This document shows positions 11,545 through 22,077 of a DNA stretch of 64,000 nucleotides, piece by piece (positions within the stretch are counted from its first letter, which is position 1; every line of letters starts with the position of its first letter). The notes below the pieces were generated by a model that saw nothing but the letters and a program-made list of their open reading frames with translations, was not told the DNA's origin and did not search any database. Made by a program: the position numbers and the translations under genes. Source of the stretch: Serratia symbiotica. GTDB taxonomy: Bacteria > Pseudomonadota > Gammaproteobacteria > Enterobacterales > Enterobacteriaceae. Where the stretch lies: positions 434,001-498,000 of the forward strand of contig JAMDYG010000001.1 in NCBI GenBank assembly GCA_024160085.1, in the 5' to 3' direction.

Positions 11545-13224
11545 TGCAGGGGTAAATCTAACGGGGACAGTTTGGGACCAGCGATGATCAGCGCCGCCTC
11601 CGCTGGAGTATCGGTATATTTGTCGAAGTTAGTGATAAAGCGTTCTGCTAGATCCTGCGCTTTTCCCTGCCACTGCTTAACGCTGGCGTAGTTATGCGTG
11701 GATCAAGAATATCTGGGTTCACGCCAGGCAGGGCGGTTGGCATAGACAGATTGAAGATGGGCAGCGTGACAGTTTACACCTTGTCGATTTCACCGTTTAG
11801 GATAGCGTCGATAATGCCACGGGTATCTTTGATCGAAATGCGTTTGCCAGCGCCGTTCCAGCCAGTATTTACCAGATAAGCGTGGGTGCCGGCAGCCTGC
11901 ATGAGCTTCACCAGCGCCTCAGCGTATCGAGTTGGGTGTAACGACAGGAAAACAGCACTGAAACAGGCAGAGAAGGTCGGTGTGGATTCGGTCATGCCGC
12001 GCTCGGTGCCAGCTAGTTTGGCGGTGAAGCCAGATAGAAAATGGTACTGAGTCTGGTCGGCGGTCAAACGTGATACCTGCGGTAATAGGCCGAAGGCATC
12101 GGCGGTCAGGAAGATCACCTTGGTAGTATGGACCTGCTTTGGAAACCGGTTTGACGATGTTCTGGATATGATATAGCGGGTAGGAAACACGGGTGTTCTC
12201 GGTTTTAGAACTATCGTTGAAATCGATGGTGCCATCGGCCAGCACAGTAACGTTTTCCAACAGAGCTTCGTGTTTGATGGCGTGATAGATATCTGGTTCG
12301 GCTTCTTCAGACAGCTTGATGGTTTTGGCGTAGCAACCGCCTTCGAAGTTGAACACGCCATTGTCGTCCCAGCCGTATTCGTCATCGCTGATCAACAGGC
12401 GATTCGGATCGGTAGACAGCGTGGTTTTACCGGTGCCAGACAGGCCGAAGAATACTGCTACATCGCCTTTATCGCCCATGTTTGCTGAGCAGTACATGGA
12501 GGCGATGCCTTTCAACGGCAGCAGGTAGTTTATCATTGAGAAGATCCCCTTTTTCATCTCGCTGCCGTACCAAGTGCTGCCGATTAACTGCATGCGTTCG
12601 GTCAGATTTAATACAACAAAGTTTTTCGAATTTAAGCCTTGCTGCTGCCAGTTTGGGTTGCTGCACTTGGCACCATTCATCACCACAAAGTCTGGCATGA
12701 AATCTTGTGGCTCTCATCACCACAAAGTCTGGCACGAAATCTTGTAGCTCTTCGTCGTTTGGGCGGATAAATATGTTTTTCACGAAGTGTGCCTGCTAGG
12801 CCATCTCGGTGATAAAGCGCACTTTCAGATGGGAGTCGGCGTTGGCACCGCAAAAGGTATCCACTACAAATAGGCGCTTGCCGGATAGTTGCTCGGTGAC
12901 CAGGTGTTTCAGATCAGCCCACACTTCCGGGCTAAGGGTTTGTTGTCGTTTTTGCCTTTACCTTGATCGGTCTACTAAACGGTATTGCGGATGGTGTCGT
13001 CACGGACGATGTATTTATCTTTCGGAGAGCGACTGGTAAAAATCCCGGTATCGACGGAAACTGCACCTAACTTAGTGATTACCCCATGCTCAAAACCTTC
13101 CAAAGAAAGGTCTATTTCTTCCCTAAACAGCCGTTTATAGCTTAGGTTATAAAAAGATTTCGCTTACGTTATGGATGCCGTAAGCAGCCAGATCCTACGG
13201 GGTGATACCTTTAACATGATGCAT
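11545..13224 (-). pseudogene. pckA: Phosphoenolpyruvate carboxykinase (ATP), heavily broken
   Basis: PckA makes phosphoenolpyruvate from oxaloacetate at the start of gluconeogenesis. The start MHHVKGITP is followed by an in-frame TAG; further pieces read [31 protein letters not shown], the kinase loop [35 protein letters not shown] and [11 protein letters not shown], spread over at least three frames. A 37-base tandem duplication at 12677-12750 adds a frameshift. The C-terminus ([14 protein letters not shown]) runs to about 11550. Overall span is close to the normal 1.6 kb, so decay is by point lesions rather than large loss. Confidence 0.93.
12677..12750. repeat. 37-base tandem duplication inside pckA
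   Basis: Two direct adjacent copies of 37 bases, starting TCATCACCACAAAGTCTGGC at 12677 and again at 12714, differing at two positions. The unit is not a multiple of three, so it shifts the pckA frame. Probably a replication-slippage duplication; the two differences suggest it is not brand new. Confidence 0.9.
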
Positions 13225-13360
13225 GCTACTACTTCCTTAGTCACAGAATTTCTGACGGCAATTGTAGGGATACAATAGGGTTTAACAGTGATGAGTATCA
13301 AATAATTGCAAATAGTTAATGTTTTAAATGGTGTTTCGTTACGTTCTGAGAGATAGAACT

Positions 13361-13410
13361 CACTGCCCAGGGCCAAAATGGCAAATAAAATAGCCTAATA
13401 GGATATATGC
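13361..13410 (+). repeat. Dispersed repeat family B, partial copy
   Basis: Matches the right-hand part of the copy at 3936-4083 (CTGCCCAGG..CAAAAT.GCAAATAAAATAGC.TAAT). It lies between the pckA start and the 3' end of hslO and ends at the ancestral hslO stop. Confidence 0.6.
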
Positions 13411-14296
13411 TTAATGCAACGGGCTGCTTTTACCGCTATTACCGCCGTACAGTGTGGTGACATCACTTGGATCAAAGAGATAATGGATTACCGTAGTAAT
13501 CGCAATGCATATCAATATTGCCGTCTTGCTCCAACATTTACGCCACTTCTTCGGTGGGTAGCGTCAGCAGTGCATCGGAACAACGTTGGCGTGAACAAGT
13601 GCAGCGGAACAGCACATCCTACGGCTCATATAGGGTAACCTTTTCTTGATGGTACAGGTGATACAGCAGCATTTCGTTAGCTGGCAGGCCGAACAGCTCT
13701 GCGCTTTTCACTGTGTTGGTCAGTTGCACCAAATGGTCGAAATCGTCGGCGTTGCCCTCCTGCGCCGGTAACGCCTGCAATAGCATACCAGCCGCTGCTG
13801 TTTCATCAGTGTGGATGAACAGGCGGGTTGGCAGTTGTTCTGATTGGCGGAAATAGGCTTGGCTTCTAGACATTAGGTCATGGTTTCACCTTCCAGACCG
13901 ACCGCCCCCTGATAACGCTCACCTTCCGTCACCTTTCGTTGGCGAAATGGTGATGACTATGACGCCATTGCCAATGAGCTGATGCAGGGTGCTATCTTCG
14001 GTAACGGTGGCTTGTACGCGTGCCACGCCGCGCATTTCCTGGTGGTTGTTGCCATTAATCACCGCCAGCTTCAGCGGGCCATCACTTTGTAACTGGACGG
14101 TGATGTTGCCATCGAATTTCAAGGTAGCGGTCAACAGGCTGGCCGCGACTAGCAGTTCGCCCAACAGTTTCTGTACCGGTGCTGGATAGCCGTGATTACT
14201 CAGTAGCTGCTGATAGGTTTCGCTGACGGTAACCAGCTTACCGCGAACCGAATAATTTTCAAATAGGTAACGGTGCAATTAGTCAGGTTTGGACAT
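13411..14296 (-). pseudogene. hslO: Hsp33 redox-regulated holdase, broken
   Basis: Hsp33 is a zinc-bound chaperone activated by oxidation. The start MSKPD is followed directly by TAA where family members have Gln, then [20 protein letters not shown] reads on. Later pieces include [14 protein letters not shown] and the C-terminal zinc region CTCSRQRC. The second zinc motif reads CDYYG instead of CDYCG, so a metal-binding Cys is replaced by Tyr. Further lesions are a TAG before DVLFRC, a TAA after TEEVA and a one-base insertion after the zinc motif. The locus keeps nearly full length (886 bases). Confidence 0.92.
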
Positions 14297-14321
14297 AATT
14301 TGCTCTCATTGCAGTGAGGGA

Positions 14322-14729
14322 TTATTCCGGCTCACCAAATTTGAATTTTATCAGGTTGCGCCGCTCCTTTTTATCAGGACGGCGATCTGGATGCGGCATA
14401 GTCAAGGCGTTCATCTTGCGTGCAAGCGCCACTTTTTCGCGCTTGGCGATACTGGCCACGGTTTCCTGATATGCCTGCTGCGCCTCACAGGCACTGCATC
14501 GCTGGTCAGTTAGTGACAGTACGATCACTGTGCGCTCTTCGTTGCCTTGGCGCAGTGTGATCTCGGCGTTGAGTTCAACCATCTTGCTCGGCTTACCGCG
14601 CTGCCCATTGTAGCGCACTTTACCACCGTCAATCATCTCCCGCGCTAACGTACGGGTTTTGTAGAAACGCGCTGCCCACAACCACTTATCCAGCCGAATC
14701 GCCTGGTCGCGTGTTTCCTGTTTTTTCAT
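14322..14729 (-). CDS. hslR: Hsp15 (HslR), S4-type ribosome rescue protein
   Basis: Heat-shock S4-fold protein that binds stalled 50S subunits carrying nascent chains. The 135 residues show the S4 RNA-binding motif IRLDKWLWAARFYKTRTLA.. and the C-terminal basic tail MPHPDRRPDKKERR. The chosen ATG has a strong GGGGGAT ribosome site; the open frame continues 25 codons upstream without family similarity. Normally co-transcribed with hslO, which is dead here, while hslR is intact. Confidence 0.93.
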   Translation of the reverse strand: MKKQETRDQAIRLDKWLWAARFYKTRTLAREMIDGGKVRYNGQRGKPSKMVELNAEITLRQGNEERTVIVLSLTDQRCSACEAQQAYQETVASIAKREKVALARKMNALTMPHPDRRPDKKERRNLIKFKFGEPE

Positions 14730-15161
14730 TTTTATCCCCCTGAGATCTGTTGGTATCAACAGCCGGAACAGAGGGTGCTGGAAGGTTTCTCCGCACCGCG
14801 TCACAAAAGCTGATCTGCTTTCAGATAACTCAATATGTGGGTGTAAAATTATAAATCAAGGTATTGATCCAAAGCCTGATCGGGGTATGGTGGACAAAAT
14901 TGACCACCTTGGCACCTTACGGGGATAGGCTCTAAGCTCTATTTATTCATATTGAGATAGAAATAGAGGGGCGTGCAGGTTACGCTGATTAAAAAAGTAA
15001 ATATACCCGTCATACTCCGAGTTGCCTGTACGTGAGCTTTCCTCGCTCACCCCAGTCACTGACTGGGGTGAGCGCCTGGGGGACTGCTACGTTGCCGCCA
15101 AGGTTCTCATTAACGCACAATATGACTAAGATTGAATTTGGTTAATATTTGAGCGCTGACG
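14730..15161. other. Gene-poor gap where yrfG and igaA are expected
   Basis: Between hslR and nudE the E. coli chromosome carries yrfG and the large membrane gene igaA. Here only about 430 bases remain. I see a short family-B-like motif (GGATAGGCTCTAA near 14921), the family A repeat at 15002-15110 and no IgaA-like frame on either strand. Confidence 0.6.
15002..15110 (+). repeat. Dispersed repeat family A, copy 2
   Basis: Begins TATACCCGTCATACTCCGAG and contains TGAGCTTTCCTCGCTCACCCC and the inverted CCCAGTCACTGACTGGGG. It is shorter than the other copies. The local palindrome CCCAGTCA-CTGACTGGGG could form a hairpin. Confidence 0.65.
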
Positions 15162-15522
15162 AAGCCTGTGCTATACCGAGTTCTATGAAATGGGTTTTCC
15201 GAAAGGTTTGATCGATCCGGGTGAAAAGGTATTAGAGGCGGCCAACCGCGAATTAATGGAAGAGGTGGGATTTAGGGCTAAACGCTTTGATTTTCTCAGC
15301 AAGCTGAAGATGGCACCATCGTACTTTTCCAGCACAATGAATATTGTGCTGGCGCAAGATCTCTATCCATAGAGCCTGGTAGGGGATGAATCAGAGCTGT
15401 TGCCGCGGGTATGTTGGCCGATTGTCAGCATGATGGCACTGCTGGTGGAGCCGGACTTCCACGAAGCGCGTAACGTCTGCGCGGTGTTCCTCGGTGAAGC
15501 TTTTTTACGCGGCTTGCGCTAA
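15162..15522 (+). pseudogene. nudE: NudE Nudix hydrolase, 5'-truncated
   Basis: NudE hydrolyses ADP-ribose, NADH and related dinucleotides. The remaining frame begins near YTEFYEMGFPKG and holds a complete Nudix box (GLIDPGEKVLEAANRELMEE, then VGF), then APSYFSSTMNIVLAQDLYP and a premature TAG at 15370, then an in-frame rest ending LRGLR. About 60 N-terminal residues are missing, with a stop codon just upstream of the homology. The missing 5' part borders the igaA deletion, so one deletion may explain both. Confidence 0.88.
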
Positions 15523-15540
15523 GCGTTATCCCACTGCTGA

Positions 15541-15578
15541 ATCAAAAAAGGCTAGAGATGGCTTTGGCCTTTTTTGAT
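15541..15578. terminator. Bidirectional terminator between nudE and mrcA
   Basis: Twelve-base perfect arms (ATCAAAAAAGGC and GCCTTTTTTGAT) around a 14-base loop give a hairpin with A and T tracts on both strands, placed between the convergent nudE and mrcA 3' ends. Confidence 0.8.
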
Positions 15579-18130
15579 CAGAACAGCTCGTATCTTTCGC
15601 CACCAGGAGCTATCAACGTGATGCCGGTATCACGCGATAGATAGTCCATCGGTTAAGTGCCTTCGATGAAATACTCAGAACGGCTACCATTGCCGACATC
15701 AGAGAGCTTGCCACTACTCTTGTCTATGATAACGCTGATAATGCCCGCAGGTGGGGGCTTCCTGCTCTAGGATACCTTCCAGTGCAATTTTCCCAGTGCA
15801 ATTTTCATGAAATCATTCCATGCCGGTTGTGCGCTCTTGGCACCATCTTCACTACCGGAAATTTGATCTGGGATGGCTCCTGAGGCTGTTGAACAGCCCA
15901 AATCAAGGCGATAATCATCGAAATCGATCTATACAGATGTCACGGTATCATGGCCATAACCGGAGAACCAAGCGTCTTTCGAGCTGTTGGTGGTACCGGT
16001 TTTACCGCCGATATCATGACGTTTCAAATCACGCCCTGAACGCCATGCAGTGCCCATCCAGCCAGGTTAGCCATAGATCAGGATCAGGAACGCCAATTGG
16101 CTGCTGATGACGTGCGGTGCATACTGCTGATCGCCCTCCTGCTTAACTTGGGCAGGGGTAACTTGCTCTAACTGATGCCTCGGTACGTTACTGTTATTTC
16201 TTTCCTGCAACATGGCAACGTTTTCAACGTTATCGTCGGAAAGCGGCATTGAACGTTGGGTATCACCGTAAATTACTAGCAGGTCACACTGACGACAAAC
16301 CTCCTTAGGCTGGGTTACGAATAGCGTGTTGCCGCTATCATCTTCGATTTTGGTGATGAAGTACGACTCCACCAGATAACCACTGTTCGCCAACACCGCA
16401 TAGCCGCGCACCAACTGCATGGGGGCGAAGGATGCTGAGCCTAGCGCTAGCGATTCGGTGTGCACAATATTCTGCGCTGGGAAACCGAAACGTTGTAGGT
16501 ATTCTGCTGCGTAGTCAACGCCCATTGCACGCATCACGCGTACCATCACCACGTTTTTGGACTGGCCCAGTACTTGGCGCAAGCGAATCGGGCTAGCGTA
16601 GGTGGTAGGTGAGTTCTTTGGTCGCCAGTCGGTGCCAGCACTGACATCCCAGCTGGTGATCGGCAGGTAGTTTAGAATGGTGGCCAGTGTCATTCCTTTA
16701 TCTAACGTAGCAGTATATAGGAACAGTTTGATATTCTAACCAACCTGATGCGGCGCTTGAGTGACGCAGTTGAATTTGTGCTCTGATTGAAATTAAAACC
16801 GCCGACCAGCGCTTTTACCGCGCCATCGTTCGGGTTAATCGACACCAGCGACGAGTTGACATCCGGTACCTGCGACAGCCACCAGGCATGGTTAACCCTA
16901 CGCACCCACACCTGCTGGCCGGCCAGCACACTACATCGGTGACGCATTTTGGCGTTGGCCCGTATTGGATATATGACTTGTAGGGGCGAGCCCAATGCAT
17001 GGTGACCAGCGGCAAAACAATATTGCTACCGTATGCCAACATTGCTATAGCTTCCTGAGCGTTGGCGGTAGTGATCACCGCTGGCACCAGCGAGCCGTAG
17101 TGGGGCGGTTTTTTAGTGTGTCAACGACTAGTTTTGATCCCGGGCTGTGGCACCTACTCTCCACAGCACCTTGGACGGGCCACGATAACCGTAGCGCATA
17201 TCGTAAGCCAGCACGTTGTTACGCACTGCCTGCTACGCAGCCAGTTGCAGCTGCTTAGTGATGGTAGTGTAGACGTTGTAGCCATCGGTATAAGCGCTGT
17301 AACCATAGCGGGTAATCATTTCTTGACGCACTATCTCGGAGAGATAAGAGGCAGAGAAGCTGATTTCTGGCGCATGGTAGCGGGCCACCAGATGTTCAGC
17401 ACAGGCCTGATCATACTGCGCCTGGGTAATTGTAATGCTCCTCCAGCATACGCGTCAGCACCACGTTGCGGATGGCGACGGCACGACGGTTAGAGTAGAG
17501 CGGGTTGAAGGTGGGGGCTTTCGGCAGACCAGCGATAGTCGCCATTTTGCTTAAGCTAAGCTGGTTGACGTTTTTACCGAAGTATACTTGTGCAGAGGCA
17601 CCCACGCCGTAGGCACGGTAACCTAAATAGATCTTGTTCAGATACAGTTCAAGGATATCGTCCTTAGACAACATTAGCTCTATTCGCACCGCCAGGAAAG
17701 CTTCCTTAATCTTACGCATCAGGGTACGTTCCTAGCTCAAGAAGAAGTTTCGCGCCAACTGTTGGGTAATGGTACTCGCTCCTTGCGACACGTGGCCAGA
17801 GATCAGCGCAATAGAGGCAGCGCTAAAGATGCCGACTGGATCGACGACATGGTGCTCATAGAAACGGCTATCTTCGGTAGCGATAAATGCGTGCACCATC
17901 ACTGATGGGATCTGATCCAGCTTCAGCGGGATCCAGCGTTTCTCGCCGAACTGAGCGATCAGTTCGCCATCAGTACTAAAAACCTGCATTGGTATCTGTA
18001 GCCGTATGTCTTTCAGCGTTGCAAAATCAGGTAGCTGTGGCTCGATGTATTTGTACAAGCCAAAAATCAAGGCTGCTCCCAGCACAATACAACACACTGC
18101 GAAGATTAAAAAATACTTTACGAACTTCAC
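15578..18130 (-). pseudogene. mrcA: PBP1a, bifunctional peptidoglycan synthase, broken
   Basis: PBP1a polymerises and cross-links peptidoglycan. The span of 2553 bases is about the size of the normal 850-codon gene. The membrane anchor and the glycosyltransferase domain (ATEDSRFYEHHVVDPVGI, GASTITQQLARNFF) are readable up to a TAG at 17732-17734 where family members have FLSPERT. LYLNKIYLGYRAYGVGA follows. In the transpeptidase domain the catalytic serine of the SxxK motif (GSNIK in relatives) is itself a TAG codon at 16736-16738, giving G-stop-NIKLF. More frameshifts follow. C-terminus reads YELF. No functional enzyme is possible. Confidence 0.94.
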
Positions 18131-18212
18131 CTGAGATTTCCCATTTTCACGTCATTGGGCAGTCTAGAGAAACAACTGCGCGGTAGTATAAAGGCAAGCC
18201 TGCAACATAGAT

Positions 18213-19109
18213 ATGTTCTTTTATTTATCATCATCGGATGGGGGCTTGGCGAAAAATACGTTCTATCAATCATGGCTGGCGGGGCTGGATATACAAAGCC
18301 ATAGTGTGCTAGCCTTGGCCGTTCAACGTCGCCACAATGTATGGCAACTACGACACTGGTGGCAGCATAAGCTGTCGCAGGCGGTATTACGCAACGTTTT
18401 CCTGGAACATTCCGATAACCTACTCCAGGTGCTACGGCAGTGGCGTGTCCAATTACCAAAATATATTTCCCTACGCATTGCATTGCCAGCGCAACGGGTT
18501 TTGCAACAGAGGCTGCCGCAGCCGGATATGCGGCTGAAAGAACCGCAGCGCGACGATTATATTAGTATCTAATGGCTGAAACAGTTCCCCCTCGACGGCC
18601 AGACGCTGGCGCTGGATCACCGTCTTTCACCTCCAGATATGGGCAACACTGCTCTGCTAACTGCAGCACGCCGACAAGAACTGCAACAGTGGCTGCACTG
18701 TTTGCATCAAGCAGATTTGCATCCGCAAGTAGTCGATATCACCCCCTGCGCGCTGCGGATGATGGCCATCGCCGCAGGCTTTCCTGCCGTTGTGGGGCTG
18801 TTGCACCGTCTCGATCATGAGTGGCTATGGGTCGCGCTCCATCGAGGCCATTTCGCTTATGGAGTGTTTTTTGCCTGCTAGCGAGTCTGATGGCTTGATA
18901 TCAGCATTGCTGGCGTTGCAAACAGCCGTTGGTTGGCCTGGTATCGATTTACAAGTTTGTTACAGCAGCATACTAGAGGAGCCACCACCTGCGGGCTGCC
19001 AGCTCTGGTTGCTGCTCAGCGCCTTCCGCCAATTGCAGCCGCTGCTGCCCACGTATCCTTCTGCGTTTGTATTAGCTCTGGTGGTCTGGCGCTGCGGGAG
19101 GAGGACTGA
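18213..19109 (+). pseudogene. hofM: HofM (PilM-like) assembly ATPase, broken
   Basis: First gene of the hofMNOPQ (type IV pilus-like, DNA-use-linked) cluster, facing away from mrcA. The frame from 18213 reads LAGLDIQSHSVLALAVQRR and so on, hits TAA at 18570-18572, continues in frame with LDGQTLALDHRLSPPDM to 18881, then shifts one base to reach LPTYPSAFVLA and SGGLALREED followed by TGA. That TGA overlaps the hofN ATG, the normal operon arrangement. PilM-like proteins are actin-fold inner-membrane platform components. Start codon not certain. Confidence 0.8.
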
Positions 19110-19640
19110 TGTATCAGGTGAACCTATTGCCTTGGCGGAGACAACGTCTGAGACGTCGCGGTGTTTTCTGGTTATGCATGTTTGCACTGTAATTGTATTG
19201 CTGCTGCTGGTCACGGTGGAGGTATTTAGCTTGCAGCATAGCCGACAGGTGCAGCGGCAAGAGAGTCTTGAGAGCCTGACCGAGGCGTTGACAGTGCTGA
19301 CGCAACATTATCAGCAGGAACAGCAAGCGTTGGCACAGTTTGAACAGCAAAAATCCAGGGTGAAATTTCAGGCGCGCAATCTGCAACACAACCAGTGCTA
19401 TCGACAATTTTTGCAGCAGCTTTCTGTTGCGGTGCCCCCCCATTGTGGCTGACTGCGCTTGATGGCAGCCTGCAAGGCAGTATTAAGTTGTGCGGTTTAA
19501 GCCGCCACTCTGCGGCTATTGCCCGGTTTGAACAGCGGATGACAACTATGCCGCTGCTACGGCAGCATCGGCTGTAGGAATCGGTACAGAGCAAAGATAG
19601 CCTGCTGGCATTTACTCTGATGGCATAGGGGCGGGATGGA
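19109..19640 (+). pseudogene. hofN: HofN (PilN-like), broken
   Basis: Starts MYQVNLLPWRRQRLRRR, the hallmark of PilN-like proteins, then a hydrophobic segment broken by frameshift (TAA after CMFAL). A second frame carries VIVLLLLVTVEVFSLQHSRQ and a long Gln-rich coiled coil (LTQHYQQEQQALAQFEQQ), a third continues PPLWLTALDGSLQGSI. 3' end overlaps the probable hofO start. Dead. Confidence 0.75.
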
Positions 19641-20141
19641 TAGCGCCTTATCTCCTTGGCTATGGCGCTGGCTGAATTTGCCTGCCGGGCAATTGCTAGC
19701 GATATAATGGCTGTGGTTGAGTATTCTGGCGGTGCTTGTACCATCGGTTGGCTATAGAGCCCCTGCCCGGCGGGGCTCCCCGTTGCCAGCTGCCAATGCC
19801 GATCTATTGTTTCCATCGCTGGTATTTGTGCCAACTGCCGTTGCCGCTGTTCAATTTGCTGCATGAGTTGCCGTCGCTGTGTGGCGATGCGCGCGCTGTT
19901 GCCCTTCGTCCTGCTATGACGGAAGCTCTACAGTAGGCAGGGGCCACGCTATTGCACTGGCAGCGGCTGGAAAAACCGCTGCGGCAGACGCTGAGTTTGC
20001 GTACCAACTATGCCGGTTTATTAACCTTGTTGCAGGTGTTGTCCGCTGGTTTACACATTGAACAAATAAATATTGAAATGCAGTCGGAAAACATGACGGT
20101 ACACTTCGTACTGCAAGATGCCATCTGGGGGATGTCGATGA
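19636..20141 (+). pseudogene. hofO: HofO (PilO-like), broken
   Basis: Placed by position and by the start MDSALSPWLWRWLNLPAGQL, followed by TAA inside the membrane helix (LLAI-stop-WLWLSILAVL). Later pieces read LHWQRLEKPLRQTLSLRTNY and LLTLLQVLSAGLHIEQINIE. The 3' end overlaps the hofP ATG (ATGA at 20138-20141). The family is fast-evolving, so the name rests largely on operon order. Confidence 0.65.
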
Positions 20142-20393
20142 GTAAAGACGTTGGTCAGGGTTGCTGTTGCTGCCGTAGGTGTTGCCGCACAGCCGCGCAA
20201 TCCTTTTATCCTGTTGCCTGACTGCCTGATGGCGTTGGAGTCGCAGGCTGGCTTGCGGCTGAAAGGCATTATGGGACAGCCTGCTCTGCGTTATGGCTGG
20301 GTCGTCACGCCAGCTGGGCAATGGCTGAGCCTCAGACCGCAGCCGATATTGCTCGCCTGGCGCTGGCGGGTAGATCAGATAAATGCCGACTAG
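20138..20393 (+). pseudogene. hofP: HofP (PilP-like), frameshifted
   Basis: ATGAGTAAA is followed by one extra G; removing it gives a frame TLVRVAVAAVGVAAQPRNPF and so on to TAG at 20391-20393, ending VDQINAD. Only this one-base insertion near codon 4 is evident, so the coding part is otherwise readable. Small lipoprotein-like secretin partner in the type IV pilus family. Confidence 0.65.
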
Positions 20394-20483
20394 CTGACGC
20401 TAGCCTAACAACCGACTTATCTTGACTGCCCAGTGGCTATCGGTCATGTGTAGTTGATGCTAAACAAATCATAGGGAATGACG

Positions 20484-21740
20484 ATGAAAGAATGCCATTG
20501 GCTGGGGTTCGCCCTGTGGGGACTGGCGGTTACGGTGGTCCCCTACACAGGATAATTAGACAATTTCATTGGAGTTTCAGGATGCGCCTGTCACGGTAAT
20601 ACTGCAAGCGCTGGCCGCGATTACCGTCAACTGAATCTGATCACTGCAGCGGGCGTTGACGGCAACCTGACGCTGCGATTGGATAATGTCCCTTGGCCGT
20701 AGGCGCTAGGCATTGGTATTGCGTATGGGCAATCTGTCGATGACCAGGGAGGGCTCTGTGATGATGGTTTCCACAGAGTTGGATGCGCAGGAAAACAGCA
20801 GCATCAGCAGACATTGGCGCTGCAACAGCCGCTGCACAGTATAACGCTGGCATTGAAAAACGCTGATGCAGCAGAGATCGCCGAAAGCCTGAATGCACAG
20901 CACGCGCGGTGCTTTACTGGGCGAAAGGGGAAGTGTAGTGGCTGACAAGCGCACCAACGCGTTACTAATCCGCGATACTGCCCCGGTGCTGGCGCTGCTG
21001 AAAAAGCGGGTGGCTGAAATGGATATTCCCTTGGCACAGGTACAGCTGGCTGTCATATATCGTGACCATCAATAGTGAAACCTGCATGAACTGGGCGTGT
21101 GCTGGGGATTGGCAGCGGATGAACGGCCAGCGCAGCCGCTGCGGTTGGATAATTTCAACGTTGGCTTGCCGCAGCAAAAAATCACGCTGAGCGCAGGTTT
21201 TCATTTAGCTCGCCTTAGTGGGCGTCTGCTGAACTTGGAACTGACCGCGCTGGAGTAAGAAAACCGGGTGGAGATTATCACCAACCCGCGCCCGCTGACG
21301 GCACATATGCAAACCGCCAGCATCAAGCAGAGAACGGAAATTCCTTACGAAGTCTCTATTGGTGCCAGCGGCGTAATCTCGGTGGAGTTTAAAGAAGCGG
21401 TATTGGGCATGGAGGTGACGTCTAAAGTATTGCCTGACGGGCGTATCACGCTGATACTGCACATGAGGAGTCAAAACATGCCTGGACGCTCAGTCAGCAA
21501 GGGGGAGGGAGAAGCGATCACCATCGATAAGCAGGAGATAAAGAAAAGACGCAGATCACGGTAAAAGACGGAGAAACCATTGTGTTGGGGGGTTCAACCG
21601 CTTAACGGGCAGGCAGAAGACAAAGTTCCTGGGATCGGCAATGTTCCACGCTACTGGGATCACTATTTAAACAGAGCAGCAAGCAGCATAAAAGGCGCGA
21701 ACTGGTGATCTTAATTACGCTGACGTTGATTAAAGATTGA
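20484..21740 (+). pseudogene. hofQ: HofQ (PilQ-like) secretin, broken
   Basis: HofQ relatives form the outer-membrane pore of a pilus-like DNA uptake machine. The start MKECHWLGFALWGLAV is a signal peptide interrupted by TAA; further pieces read LTLRLDNVPW, TNALLIRDTAPVLALLKKRVAEMDIPLAQV, then the secretin domain EIITNPRPLTAHMQTASIKQ with TEIPYE, VEFKEAVLGMEVTSKVLPDGRI, and the C-terminus LVILITLTLIKD. At least five frameshifts or stops separate these. The whole hof cluster is dead. Confidence 0.85.
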
Positions 21741-22077
21741 ATCGTGTCGCCTTTGCCATAAATCACCTAAAGTTGATCGCAGAAACATTTTTATCACCTT
21801 GGGGGCATCTAGGTTTGACGCTACGACCGATTTAGCTTACAAGGGTTACCGAATGAGCACTAGGGTTTTTAGTGCCAAAATGCCGTTAAAAACATAGTTT
21901 TCCCTCCTGCGGCGCGGATGGTTATTTATTCGGTTGCCAAACAACCAAGAGTGTTGAGATAATTTTTCGTCTGATCCTGCACTATCGCTTATGAGGTTTC
22001 AGTTTGGGTCCCGCCGCTAATTTGATTGGCGGGGCGGGTTAATATTAACGCATTGTCTTATAGTAATACCGAAAAAC
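21741..22077. other. hofQ-aroK intergenic region with a GC-rich stem
   Basis: No gene seen. A short GC-rich inverted repeat (CCCGCC at 22010-22015 and GGCGGG at 22028-22033) lies about 45 bases before aroK in the probable leader; it could pause transcription but lacks a T run directly after it. Confidence 0.35.

Noticed and set aside
19226-19864. Minus-strand open frame of 212 codons in the hof region
   Set aside because: It lies antisense to hofN/hofO relics and has no family similarity that I can see; long antisense frames are common in this composition.
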